64,000 bases of DNA. It comes from Chamaecyparis obtusa (Eukaryota > Streptophyta > Pinopsida > Cupressales > Cupressaceae). Positions 51,356-63,400 of the stretch are shown here, piece by piece. Made by a program: the position numbers and the translations under genes. The notes beneath the pieces are model-generated. The model saw nothing but the letters and a program-made list of their open reading frames with translations. It was not told the origin of the DNA and searched no databases. Within the stretch, counting starts at the first letter, position 1. The number at the start of each line of letters is the position of its first letter. Location: positions 2,732,501 to 2,796,500 of the forward strand of contig BSBK01001118.1 in NCBI GenBank assembly GCA_027943335.1, written 5' to 3'.

Positions 51356-51403
51356 ACTTCCATCATCAAGTTCAGTAAACTGTGGATGACTACATTGTGG
51401 AAG

Positions 51404-52668
51404 TCATTGGGTCAAGGGATTTGAAACACTGTACTTATACTCAAAGGATTTATTACAAATTGTACAAAACATAGGACCATCGGGATTCAATACATAATCA
51501 GGATGATTACATTGAAATACAGCCTTTTTTGACAAAGTTGATCCTGATCTTTGATATGGATTATCTCCGTAGGAGAATGAGGAACTGGCAGAACTGGATA
51601 CAGACATTTTTTCATTGGCAAAAGAAATACGTGCTTCTGTAGCATTTTCTTGTATGTCTGAAATAACAGTGAGATTCCTAGGGACATCTAACTGCTTGAG
51701 AGTTCTGACATCTATAATCCATTCCTTAGGGACCTTAATATCTGATAAGTTAACCATTTTGGGAACAGTTAACTGGGCACCTTTCTTTTTTGTTTTCCAT
51801 AACAGGGAATATTTACCTTTAGACCTATCGGCTCTTGGATCTTTAACAATAGGGATAGTTGTGTTAAACAACCGACCATATAAAGCAAAGAACAGGGCAT
51901 GTGTTCTAGATCCACTTTTCATTTCAAGGTATTGGGTACCGAATTGGAACATCAGAATTTTATCAAGGTGATCATCTAAAAGACTTACAGCAAAGTTTGG
52001 AACAACATCAAACACAGTAGCTCCAGCAGCCATAGGAGCAGAAATGCCTCCCATTATCATATCAGAATATCTGCTATGACGAGCATCTAACAGAGTCATT
52101 ATAACAGTGGCTGGAATACCCTTTCTATACAAAGGTTCTACACCTGCTACTATATTTCCAATATGCAAATACTTGAAACCATTTTTTTGCTTGGCTTGTT
52201 TCACCAAATTTTGAATCTCTTTACTAGAGAGAAGATTAATAAAGCTATGCGGTTGATCATTCTTGACTACAACTTGTAACTCTATTAATTTACAAACAGA
52301 CTTTGATTTATATGACAAGAAACCTAAGTCTCCATACAACTCATTCCACTTCTTAGTTGGCAATTTAAACCTCTCATTAGGCAATTCTAAATCATTTTTA
52401 TCCAATTGAAATGGATCTTCCAAATTGACATTTTGCACAGTATCAAAACAGAACTTAAACTTACTAGTCCTTCTTCTTCAATATTGGTATCTTTTGCAAT
52501 GTTCTGGAATTCAGACATCCTGGTTTGTTCTGCAACAACGGGGAACAGCGCTACCTTCCTACCTTGAAAATGCCTCACACGGCTGATAACGCGAGGACTT
52601 ACTTCACGCACAACCCAAAACAAAACACCAAGGATAAACAAAATTGTAATCCAGAACAAGGAATTCAA
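51404..52668 (-). pseudogene. Pararetrovirus ORF1, movement protein (frameshifted)
   Basis: The ATG at 52668 opens a frame with a hydrophobic N-terminus (about residues 3-20), open to about 52470. There a one-base shift leads into the 344-codon stretch ending at 51404. The latter has the 30K-type movement protein core: LDARHSRYSD near the middle, then GG, VVPNFAVSLLDDHL and GSRTHAL, and a C-terminal CNH...CTIC zinc-type cluster. Such proteins enlarge plasmodesmata for cell-to-cell spread. The stretch at 52438 starts with GTG and has no ATG nearby, which supports it being one ORF with the upstream piece. Total about 421 codons. Confidence 0.85.
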
Positions 52669-52735
52669 TACGTCTAATTAAGATAGTAAGCAAAATTCAA
52701 TTTGACACAATACAAAAGAAACTCATGGCTCTACT

Positions 52736-52748
52736 GGCTCTGATACCA
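52736..52748 (-). other. Pararetrovirus primer-binding site
   Basis: TGGTATCAGAGCC on the - strand, the conserved complement of initiator tRNA-Met used by Caulimoviridae. It forms the exact 5' edge of the full-length copy; LTR-element DNA starts at 52749. Confidence 0.92.
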
Positions 52749-53547
52749 AATTTAGCATTGGATGGCGAGTTATGTAGGAACTGAATCCCCTATCTTCATT
52801 AACCATAAATGTGCTCAGATTAATATGAGCCATTTAAACATTAGTAAATCCAAAAATAAAATGGATTTAATTAGGAAAAGAGGTTAATATAGGAGATATG
52901 AGGATATTATATAAAATCAATTGGTTACTCACTAAATTGGGTAAAATTGTAATATAAAAAGTAGACTTGATGAGTCTAGGAGATACAATGAGATTTGATA
53001 AGTCTTTTTAATTCTCAAAAGGAGAATTTGAGAGAGAATGCTCTAGAGAATTTAGTGGTCTCATAATATGAGATAAAAACTTAGAATTTTCTTGAGAGTA
53101 TTTTTCACGACTTTATGTTGTTATTGTAAAGGTTTAATGCCCATTGAGAGAGAGTTGTAGTTTTATTGCTTAGCATTGTAAAAAGTGAGAAAGAAGCTAG
53201 GCACGAACATGTTGCTAGCAAGTTCCTGTCATCGCAGTGTGGAAGCGGGAAGAAGATTGTAACTCCATGGAAGACCATGGCGATGTAAGAGTTTTGCATC
53301 ATAATAATGGCATTGATCTTGCGTGTTAGCAGATCCGGAGAAGTAGCTAGAGTCTGGTGAACTCCGAAATCAAATCCTTTGTCTCTTATTCTTTCTGATG
53401 CATATTTTTTGTCTACTTAGTTATTTTATGTATTTCTAAGAATTATTTGCTCAGTTCACAAGCAACGTCAGTTTTGATCTTCATTTTAAATCTATATCTT
53501 GGTGAATCTAAAAATTAAGTGATTCATCATAGGGAGTTTACATATCA
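52749..53547 (+). repeat. 5' LTR of short element
   Basis: Matches 54144-54947 with a few percent substitutions. It ends ATATCA before the primer site. A TATA-like AATATAAAAAG lies near 52951. The outermost bases are missing at the virus junction. Confidence 0.88.
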
Positions 53548-53551
53548 ATTT

Positions 53552-53563
53552 TGGTATTAGAGC
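53552..53563 (+). other. iMet-type primer-binding site
   Basis: TGGTATTAGAGC, four bases after the LTR end, as expected for an initiator-Met-primed LTR element. Confidence 0.88.
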
Positions 53564-53623
53564 TAGTCTGACAAGTTGCAGGTTGTGAGATACTTGGAGA
53601 AAATTCAAGCAAAGTGAGGCAAC

Positions 53624-53926
53624 ATGTCTTCACTTAAGGAAAATTAGTTTCCTTTTGTCTTTGATGCAGAATTTTATGAGGCCTTCATGGTGATGAAAGC
53701 CAAGGTTGATGAGATGTACAAGGAATGGAAGTATGAAAAAGAAGTATTCTTGAAGGAGGCTACAGATGCAAAATCGGTTAAATCTCCTCATTCTTCTTAT
53801 TCTCTTTTGAATTCTTTTGGTGATTCTCATAAACCATCCCAAAGTGTTGGATTGAGGTTGTTATCCAAGATGGGAAACAAAGGAAAGGGCCTTGGAACTA
53901 TGAACAAGTTATGGTTGACCCTGTGA
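53624..53926 (+). pseudogene. gag-like fragment with G-patch-like motif
   Basis: ATG at 53624 opens a frame with a TAG at codon 8, then 79 open codons. It has a charged helical stretch (KAKVDEMYKEWKYEKE), a Ser-rich linker, and LLSKMGNKGKGLGT, which resembles the core of a G-patch. The frame shifts soon after, where another phase reads VDPVKVEA. Only the start of the element's coding region survives. Confidence 0.4.
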
Positions 53927-53957
53927 AGGTGGAAGCATATAAGACAAAATCCATTTC

Positions 53958-54135
53958 ACCACTCTCATTTCCTTGTTTTCTATTGGTGGCAATTATGTTT
54001 TGTCATATGATTTAATGCATATAAGACAAAATCCACTATAGAACAAAAACGGCCTTAGTGGGAGTTGAACCCACAACCACAAAAGTCTATTTTCATCCTC
54101 AACCAACTGAGCTGACGAAAATTCCGGGATTACAA
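53958..54135 (-). repeat. SINE-like/tRNA-like repeat, right copy
   Basis: Read on the - strand it has an A-box-like CAGCTCAGTTGG and a B-box-like GGGTTCAACTCCC about 40 bp apart, as in tRNA genes and tRNA-derived SINEs. The acceptor and anticodon stems do not pair properly, so it is not a working tRNA gene. It lies just upstream of the 3' LTR of the short element, so it may be part of that element. Confidence 0.55.
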
Positions 54136-54143
54136 GTGGTGGA

Positions 54144-54947
54144 TGTTTTATTTACCATTGGATGGCAAGTTATGTAGGAGCCAAATCCCCTATCTTCATT
54201 AACCATAAATGTGCTCAAATTAATATGAGCCATTTAAACATTAGTAAATCTGAAAATACAATGGATTTAATTAGGAAAAGAGGTTAATATAGGAGATATG
54301 AGGATATTATATAAAATCAATTGGTTACTCACTAAATTGGGTAAAATTGTAATATAAAAAGGAGACTTGATGAGCCTGGGAGATACAATGAGATTTGATA
54401 AGTCTTTTTAATTCTCAAAAGGAGAATTTGAGAGAGAATGCTCTAGAGAATTTAGTGGTCTCATAATATGAGATAAAAACTTAGAATTTTCTTGAGAGTA
54501 TTTTTCATGACTTTATGTCGTTATTGTAAAGGCTTAATGCCCATTGAGAGAGAGATGTAGTTTTATTGCTTAGTATTGTAAAAAGTGGCAAAGGAGCTAG
54601 GCACGAACATGTTGCTAGCAAGTTCCTGTCATCGCAGTGTGGAAGCAGGAAGAAGATTGTAACTCCATGGAAGACCATGGCGATGTAAGAGTTTTGCATC
54701 ATAATAATGGCATTGATCTTGTGTGTTAGCAGATCCGGAGATGTAGCTAGAGTCTGGTGAACTCCTAAATCAAATCCTTTGTCTCTTATTCTTTCTAATG
54801 CATGTTTTTTCTCTACATTGTTATTTTATATATTTCTAAGAATTATTTTCTCAGTTCACAAGCAACGTCAGTTTCGATCTTCATTTTAAATCTGTATCTT
54901 GGTGAATATAAAAATTAACTGATTCATCATAGGGAGTTTACAGATCA
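54144..54947 (+). repeat. 3' LTR of short element
   Basis: An 804-bp repeat starting TGTTTTATTTACC and ending AGATCA, partner of 52749-53547. Motif-rich block DNA resumes after it. Confidence 0.88.
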
Positions 54948-57900
54948 ATGTACATAGGAGGTCGACTTCTCAGGACTCTATACCAATGCATGCTAGATAG
55001 AGTAAGGACTAACAAGGGCAGCGAATAAGGAAGCCCTATTTTTTTGTCGTAGCAATGATTGGAAATAAGCCAAGTAAGGGGGGCTAGAAGGAAGCCCTGT
55101 TTGTCGTAGAAACAATTGGAAATAAGCCGCTAGTACGTCACTTTGTGTTGAATGGTTGCTTGGAATGGGGGAGGAATAATAGGGATACTCCTCTACATTT
55201 TCTTGAAAAAAGTGCAGACCGCCATATGTACTACGTAAGCAGGAGACATGGTACAAAAGTGTTCGCCATAACTCTGCAGTTTTGTAGGTAGGCTTGAGCA
55301 ATTCTAGACATAACATGCCTATCATCCACATGAACACCCCCTGCACTGAGAATAGGCTAATGAATTGCAACAACTATAGCCCAGGGGGCATGTTATATAT
55401 AGAATCACTGATGCGGCTGAACGGGTTCACTGATAGCCTAACCCAATTTTGTTGTGCAATAATCTAAAAGGACCACACCAAATTCTATACGTAACATGAA
55501 GAATAGAATAATAGGGGCCGGGCAGGCCCTACTATTCTAAACCCTATAGTTAGGAGGGATCAAAATAAATAGAATTCATCATGTTACATATTGATGACAA
55601 AATAGCACCAGAAAAGATATCAATGGAGTTCCCAACCAATAACAAACAAGAACACCCAACTAAGGTTACTGCACGCACTTTTGAACACATTTATTTGAGA
55701 GAAAGTGAGGGTTCAAATGCACTCTTTCAATGAACAGTTGTTCAGTCCCATTCTAGTTAGAGTTCCTATGAAATTGAATAGGGAGGGCACCAACATGAAA
55801 AAGAGGGGTGAACAACCCTATTCTAACATTGGCAATGCGAGGTAAGATCAAAGAACCCTATTAACCCTGCACCTTGACCTCTATAGCAGCCCTATGCATG
55901 CACAAATGGGTTCATCATTGAACCATAATGTCATCATTCCATATGTAACATGATTAATAGCCATAATATCCAACTAAGGTTGCTTCCAAAGAATAATAGG
56001 GAGACCCAACCCAACTATGCAAGCAAAAGGAAGGACACTTACATATTTCTATGAGCGAGAGGCCACTACTATTATAAAGGCACATAATGCAAAAGGACTT
56101 TTCATTTCCAATTAATCGATAGACCGCTAGTGGTGATAGGCGCTTGAATTCAGAATTGATAGAACATAAGTCTTGACTGGAGAGGGAATCAAGCGGAACT
56201 GCCCATTCAGAAAGCATAGGCCAACTGGGTTGGGTTCAATGGCAACTTTATCCGGGGGCAACAAGCAATATAAGAGGGGGGTGGTTGCTAGTTTAGGCTA
56301 ATTGAAGAAACCTCCATTATTGCAGGGGAGGGGGGGGTCCAGGGAACCTTAGCCCCCCACCCTGTTCACATGCATGTAGGGTGGGTGGAAAGTAAGCAGA
56401 GGACTTATCTTATCCAATGGCAGGTTAACATTCATTAATGAAGGGAGGGCCCGCCCAATCTATGTGGCCCTATAGAATGGTAGGGGGGTGGCAGTCATTA
56501 TATAGAGGGGGGGTAGTTCTGGGGCATTATAGTTCTTTGGCAGTGGGTAATCAACTCTAGAGACTTGACCTAGTGCTATAGTAGGGGGATGATGGCTTCC
56601 ATTTAATTTGAGGGGAGGGAGGGTGGTACTCATCTGAGCACTAGTACCCGGGTAGTTTGAGTAGGGCTAGTGTAGAGGAGATTAGTTTAGGGAGGGGCTA
56701 GCCTATATAATGGTAGGGCCCACCCCCTGCATGCAAGCCTATTGAAAGGGTCCCCACTTGCCCCCCTTCAAGTGCATGCAAAGGTAGATGATTGTAGGTC
56801 AATAATATAATAAAGGGCGGTACATGCATGCATAGGTAGATGATTGTAGGTCCCTTAGAATAGTAGCCCCCCCCCCAACCCTACAGGGTGGGGTTTTCTA
56901 TTGCCACCTACCCCCTGCATGCAGGCCTATTGAAAGGGGCCCCACCTGCCCACTTCATTATAGAAAGGGAGGTAAAATAGTAGGGCCCAGCCCTAGCAAA
57001 TTTGAGGGAATAGATTATAGACATAACATGCCCACAATATCCTATAGAATGGTACGGTAGGCCCACTCTTCCCATAACCATCTGCACTCGGATATTCTTC
57101 TATAAACAAAACACAAGCCAATTGAGAAGAAAATTTTTGGCTTGATTCTATACATAACATGGGTGGGAGGCGGGTGGGTGTAGTTGAGAATTCTTTCAAA
57201 TTGGGGTGGGGGGGATAGTGAATAGTTATGGTGGTTGTTCATGCCCCTACTATTATAAGGCATGGGGCACATGTGGGCTAGTTGAGCACACACACCTTGC
57301 CTGCCTTAGAATTCTAGAATTAACTAATCATACCTCCACTATAGTTCCCACCATGCATGCAGGGGAGATGGGTGGATTAATTATAGGGCCCTACTCTTCG
57401 TTATCCTACCTACCCACCCCAGCGGCCCCCTATCAATAGCTCTATGAGGTATGGATCATGTTGAAGGCATTCAAGGTGGGGGGTTAGGTTCTATAATTGG
57501 TTCAGTCTAGTTTAGCCCCACCTCGATAAAGGGTAGCCCTGCAGGGTGGGGGGCATGTTACGTATAGATTCAAGTTCACCCCCCTATAATTTGATGGGCA
57601 TATTATTGTATCGGTCCCTCTATTCTATGCCTTAGCCTTCGCCCCTACCCTACTATTTATAAGGCAGGCGAGCATATTACGTAGAGAATAGTGGGAATTT
57701 ATCCTTGGATGAGTTTAGTCAGTTTAATGCCTAGCCCTATTATTCTATTATTATCATACTCAACCTCGTGAATAACATCAGCCTCGCGAATAGCACTAGC
57801 CGCTCAGCAAAAATCAAGCCCTATAGAATAGAGCACTAGTGCTCGAAAATAAGTAGAAAGTGGGGGGGACGAGTGGTGATGGGGGAGAGGGAGGTGGGTC

Positions 57901-60400
57901 CCCCCGACTTTCTATCTATAGTTGTTGAAGGAAGTTGAATAACTATAGATAAATAGATAGTAGTTCTTCCTCAATTCTCGCCCCCTACTATTATATGGCC
58001 CCTACTATTCTCAAGGGGTCTCTAGTACGCATTTGGCTCTGATGCCACTGGCTCCGCCTATGCCTTTCCCTCCGCTGCCCCTGCCTCCACCTCTACCCAT
58101 GCTTATGCCTTCCCGTCCATGCCTATACTAGAATGGCTACCCTTAGAATAGTAGGGGCCAGACAGAACGGGGAGGGGGGCCCCTACTATCTATAGGCTAA
58201 TGGTGGGTGGGAGCCCCTATAATTTTTTTGGAATAATCTTGCTAGCAATAATATGAAAAAGGGAAAAAAAGAGTAGGGGGGTGGACCTTGTTCACATGCA
58301 GGCCTATTCTATGGCTAGTCTAAGCCGGTACGCCAGATTCTATACGTAACATGCCTACAATAATCTGAAAGGGGGCCAATAGAATAGCCCATAGAATTGT
58401 AGGGGGGGCCGATGAACCACAACTTAAATGATAGTTGGCTGGACATATAGAATCTGGCGGCTAATGAAAAATAGTCATTTGACTGTGGGTGGGAGGCCCC
58501 TTAAAATAGTAGGGAAAGCATCTGACAAGGAATTCAAATAGTCAAGTTGCCCACTTAGAAAAGGGTTACGTGTAGCTAGCCACAAATGAAATCATGGGTA
58601 ACAAAAGCCTTTTATCGATAAGGAGTTAGTGAGATAAATGTACAATTTAGTGGGTCATGCTAAAATGGTAGTTATTCTTAATAGAATAGGGGCCTATGAG
58701 TAGAGGCCCCTCATACTCCCTTTGTCAAGGCCTATCAGCCCTACCATTCTATAGGGGGGTCAAATGGCTGACTAGACAAATTTGGTGATTACTATCACCC
58801 CTACCCCTCATTTAGAAGTTATTTCACACATAGAATTGTAGGGGAATAATAGAATAGTAGGGCCCCTTACCTTAAAATAGGGTGGGGTAGGGGTAAGGGT
58901 TAAGATTCTATACATAACATTAGTAGGGAAGATTTGTCTCTCATTTGAATAATTATTTCAAGGGGCCTAATCAAGATTCATCTATCATTCATCTCTCAAG
59001 ATTCAAATAATTGATTGAAAGGGCTTCAAGATTTGTCTCTCATTCTTTATCATTTGTCTCTCAAGATTCATCTCTCGATTCGATGATCCACCATAGAATT
59101 GTAGGGAACCAAAAGGGATGAAAGCTTCAATTGCCTGCCAATTAATGAAAAATTAAAGCAAAAGCCATAGAATTGTAGGGTCATTTAATGCCCTCCCTAC
59201 TATGCCCTACTAGAATAAGGGAAATTCCAATGAATGAAAACTTAAAGAAAATGCCCATAGCCCTGGAAAATAGTAGGGGCCCCCCTTCTATATTATTCTA
59301 GGTCATGAATAATGAAAATGAATGAATTCTCGATCAAGTCTATGGGTTTGCTGGTTAAATCTGAATTGTAGGGAACCACCCTATTATTATATTATTTTGG
59401 AATGTTGGCTGGTTCAAGCTGGCCCCATAGAATTGTAGGGAACTACCCTATTATTATATTATTTTAGAATGAAAGAAGGATTCAACCTACCCCCCCCCAA
59501 TCAAGCCCCTACTATTCTAAAGGGCTAGCAGGTTTATCGCCCTACAGCCCGGGGGCATGTTACGTATAGAATTGAGAAAGGTAGATGAAAGAAAAGGCCC
59601 AAACCCCCCCTTATAATAGTAGGGCATAATTTAAGGGGGGTAAGGGGGTAGGGAAAGCCCTACTATTTTAAGGAAAATGAATGAAATGGAAATTAGCAAC
59701 CCTACAACAAACATTTTAGGGGGGTAAGGAAAATGGATTAAATGAGAAATACAGATGGAAACATGGGAGGTTTCTCATCGATCTTTAACATACTTTTTCT
59801 CTCACAAAGTGATTTTGCAATAGGATGCTGGATCAAGCTTTCGATCTAGAAGAGATGCAAAGTAGTGGCTTTGGAACTTGGTAAACATGATCACGAGCAA
59901 TGGGCTATGGATCGTAAGGGGTTCATATGAATTGGAACAGAAAGGTATAGGATAAGTAAGAAGCTACTAAGTACCTCAATATGGATTGAAGTAGCCATAA
60001 AATTTGAGGGGCTATGGGCAGACATATGGAATATAGCATTGGGTATCGGCTTTGGGTTTTGGGGTGTCAATCAAGTACTGAGGATCTGGGGCTGTGGTAC
60101 TAATGTAAAAAGCACTGAGTTGCGGATCTCTGTGGCTGGTCTATTTATTAACCAATCGAGATGTCTTAACCTCCTTACCAAACCTTCCATTGAAGCACTA
60201 TACGAGCTGCAAAAAGACTACTAACATGCTAGTTCTATTTTCTATTGAGGGAACCAGTCTTGGTTTAAGTTTCTCCAGATCCCATACCAATTATAGTTAT
60301 ATTTTAGGTTAAACCCAGATTATTGAACTTAGCATCCCTTACGACTGATTTAGACCTAGATCTTTTCCTTACAGATCCATACCCAATCCATACACAACAC
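54948..60400. repeat. GC-richer block with dispersed motifs A and B (right)
   Basis: Same texture as 30930-41270. Motif A or close variants at 55301, 55389, 55481, 55580, 55936, 57013, 57144, 57554, 57673, 58336, 58904 and 59556. Motif B near 55527, 57243, 57640, 57985, 58140, 58190, 59510 and many more. Local duplications: 56722/56903 (CCCCCTGCATGCA and following), 56778/56831 (AGGTAGATGATTGTAGGTC), 59361/59432 (about 42 bp). A frame at about 59935-60224 (about 96 codons, ordinary composition) is unidentified and may be chance. Confidence 0.7.
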
Positions 60401-63400
60401 CCCTTCCAATAGCAATATCAGTAATTGACCTAGCCCCTACAATTATATGGGCACCAAAAGCATATAAGCTAGAAGCAGAACCCTTAGAAATAGTAGGGCC
60501 CGGAGCGAATTCAGAGCCCATTGAAGCACATGTTTAAAAAGCAGCACCACCAATGGCAATTGTTGAAGCACTAGTAGCACCTATTAACAATAGCATAGCC
60601 ACTGGGATCAAGATCCAATTGCTGACCTTAGTGAGCTAGATCCAATCCCAGGCGTAGAGCCTATAGATCCAAAGCAAGTTACTGGCCTAGAAACAACACT
60701 AGTACTAGTAGCATCATAGGCAAAGGTGGGAGAAGTAGCACCATCAATAGAAGTCCCATTGGTTTACCTAGCACAACCATATTTCCCAACACCATCCCTT
60801 CACTTAGTTCCAATTTCTGATCGAGTACCAGTATCAGCAACACCACCATTAGCATGGGTAGTTCTAGGTCCAGCTTAATCATTTTATCTTATCCACTAAA
60901 ATAAGAGCCATTTCTAGCAAAATTAAAGGCAGGAGCAAAGCTAGAAATTCTAGATCCTTACCTATAAAGCTGATTCAAACCCAGTGATTGAGATCCAATT
61001 ATTGGAAGCTGATCCAAACCTGGTGATCAAGATCCAGTTGTTGGACCAGCATATTGACCAACTTTTGTCCCTGTATTTGTTCTAGTTGTTGCTTCTATTC
61101 TCAGATGTGCATAACCATTTGTTCCTCTCTACCTTCCTTCCCTTCTCTATGAAGCACAGTTCTAGTCTAGAGTAGTTCCAGTTATCAAGGTAAATAGCAT
61201 CATAGATAGGAGTAAAGCCTACAATAGAAGGGGTCTAGGTGGTTTATTTGGTTGTTTCAGTAGTTGTTTCAGTTGCCTATAGATAGTAGGGGTAAATGTG
61301 AATTTTGTTTCTAAGTCATTAACTCAAAAGTCCATTACCAAATCCACAAGCACCATCACCAACAATAGTAGCAGAGGTAGTAGCATAGCCAACAGCATAG
61401 TCAGTTGCACCCCTTGATTCAGTGGTTGATTCTTTTGTAAATGATTATTCTGTCATTTATAAGGCATAAGTTTATAAGGTTGATTTTACAATAGTAGATT
61501 TTGTGGTTGGTTCAGCAAAAGGTAATTTTGTTGATGTTGTTGATACTATAACTCTAATTGTCATTGATGCTTTTTATTTCAATCTAGCAGCAGAAGTCAA
61601 TCCAGGACCAGCAACAGTAGACCCAACCCTACTATTCTAAAGGGACCCAAAAGTAGTAGATTCTTCTTATTTTGATCCATTCGCCTATAGATAAGTAGGG
61701 GCCACCACCAGCTTGACCAGCATCCCTTTTATATCTAGTTCCAGGTCCACTGGGTCAAGATCCAAAGTCAGACCTTAGTGATCATGATCTAGAGCCTATT
61801 GTTCATGATAAAGACATAGTAGTAGATCCAGTAACACCAGTAGCATAAGTAATACAATAGCATAAGTAATGTAGGAAAAGGAATATGGAGCATTTGGTTC
61901 AGCAGAAGCATATCTAGTAGTAGAGATAGCAACACCCATTGAACCAGCACCACCAAGGGCAAGGGAAGCAACACTAGTTGAAAGAGAAGCATAGGTAGTA
62001 GGGGTAGCATTTCTTTGCCCGGTTCTAGTCCCAGTGATTTATCTAGTTGATCAAATAAGAATTAGGAGCACCACTAGCTATAAGTAGTGACCCACTAGCC
62101 AACACTAAATAAGTCAGCCAAACTAGCAAGCTACCTTGATCCAGTAACTGTTGATTCTTTTGAAGAAGATGAAGCATATCCTGCAGATTGAACAGTCAAC
62201 CCATCAGTGGTAGATTATGATATTGATTAAGAAGTCACCTATAGATAAGTAGGGGCACCACCAACACATCAAGATCAAAACCTAGAAGCATAAGCATAAG
62301 TAGAACTAGTAGACCCAGTTGCCTATAGATAAGTACGGGCATGTCGAAGAAGCTATTGATTTGGGTGATGAAGTTGAAGATCTTGAACCAGTTACCTATA
62401 GAATAGTAGGGGTCAGCACCACTAGCACTAGTATATAAAGCACCACCAGTAGCATAAGCAAAGACATAGGTTGGGAGAGAAGAAAAGGTAGAATCAGAGT
62501 AAGCATCAGTAGTAGTTCTAGCACTAGTACCCACAGCTAAGAAAGCATCATAAGCAGTAGTAGATTCTACATAAGTTTATAGGTTGATTCTGCTATTTAA
62601 GTATATGTTGTTAAAGTAGTTGATCTAGTGGATTCAGTCTATTTAATAGAGTAGCATGATCTGACTTTTGGTACATTTCTAGTAGATCCACCACCAGCAT
62701 AAGTAACGAAGGCAAAGACATAAATAAGCACTTGTAGATCCAATCGATGGACCAATAGCAGAATCTAAGGTAGAGGCAGATCTTGTTGATTATGTTGATT
62801 ATGCAGCAACTTCTGATCTTGATCTTGGTTATGTTGTAGCTTCCATTGATTATGTTTCCCTACAGGCAAGTGACCCAGTTGAAGCACACGTTTACCTTGT
62901 TGTTTAAGTAGTGGTTGTTTAAGCCATTCATTTTGTTCTTTATTATGATCTTGATTCAGCATCCTCAGTAGTAGAACCAGCATAAGTAGTTCCTACAGCA
63001 GCATACCTAGTAGCATATCTAGGAGCATACATAGCTTATCCACCACTAGAATTTTACCCTATTCCAGGTTTTGGTACATAGTCCTAGCCAGTAGCATGGG
63101 CCATAGCATACCTTCCATCTCAAGATCCAGCATCAGTAGCTTGACTAGCAGACCTTATGACTAGTGATTGAGATCCATACCTTTGTGATGTTGTTCCAAA
63201 TACTGATCTTCATGATCCAGACCTATAGCTAGTAATAGCAGAGCTAGAAGCACCAGAGGTAGCATAGGTAGTAGATCCAATAAAAGAAAGGGTGTACGAA
63301 CCATTATATTCAATAGTTGGTGATGTATATGAAGCAGCCCTACTATTATAAGGGGATTATGCTGTTGACTGAGTAGATTATTCAGGTGGCTAAGAAGCAA

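Larger units (their letters stand above)
45103..52748 (-). mobile_element. Endogenous pararetrovirus, full-length decayed copy
   Basis: About 7.65 kb on the - strand, a full Caulimoviridae-sized genome. It starts at the primer site TGGTATCAGAGCC (52736-52748) and ends at TGGTATCA (45103-45110), so it is one genome unit opened at the minus-strand discontinuity. Order: ORF1 (membrane-type N-terminus and movement protein), ORF2 (coiled coil, capsid zinc knuckle, protease, RT, RNase H), intergenic promoter, leader. Eleven in-frame stops in ORF2 and a frameshift in ORF1 make it non-functional. Genus not assigned; gymnosperm or fern endogenous lineages are candidates. Confidence 0.95.
52749..54947 (+). 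mobile_element. Short LTR retroelement (2.2 kb, internally deleted)
   Basis: Two roughly 800-bp direct repeats flank about 600 bp. An iMet-type primer site (53552-53563) follows the first repeat after ATTT, fixing the + orientation. The first repeat lacks its first few bases, where the pararetrovirus abuts. Only a gag-like fragment remains inside. Confidence 0.88.

Noticed and set aside
54040..54135. Functional tRNA gene on the - strand
   Set aside because: Box A and box B are present, but the acceptor and anticodon stems do not pair, and a partial copy exists at 41927-42066, so it is a repeat.
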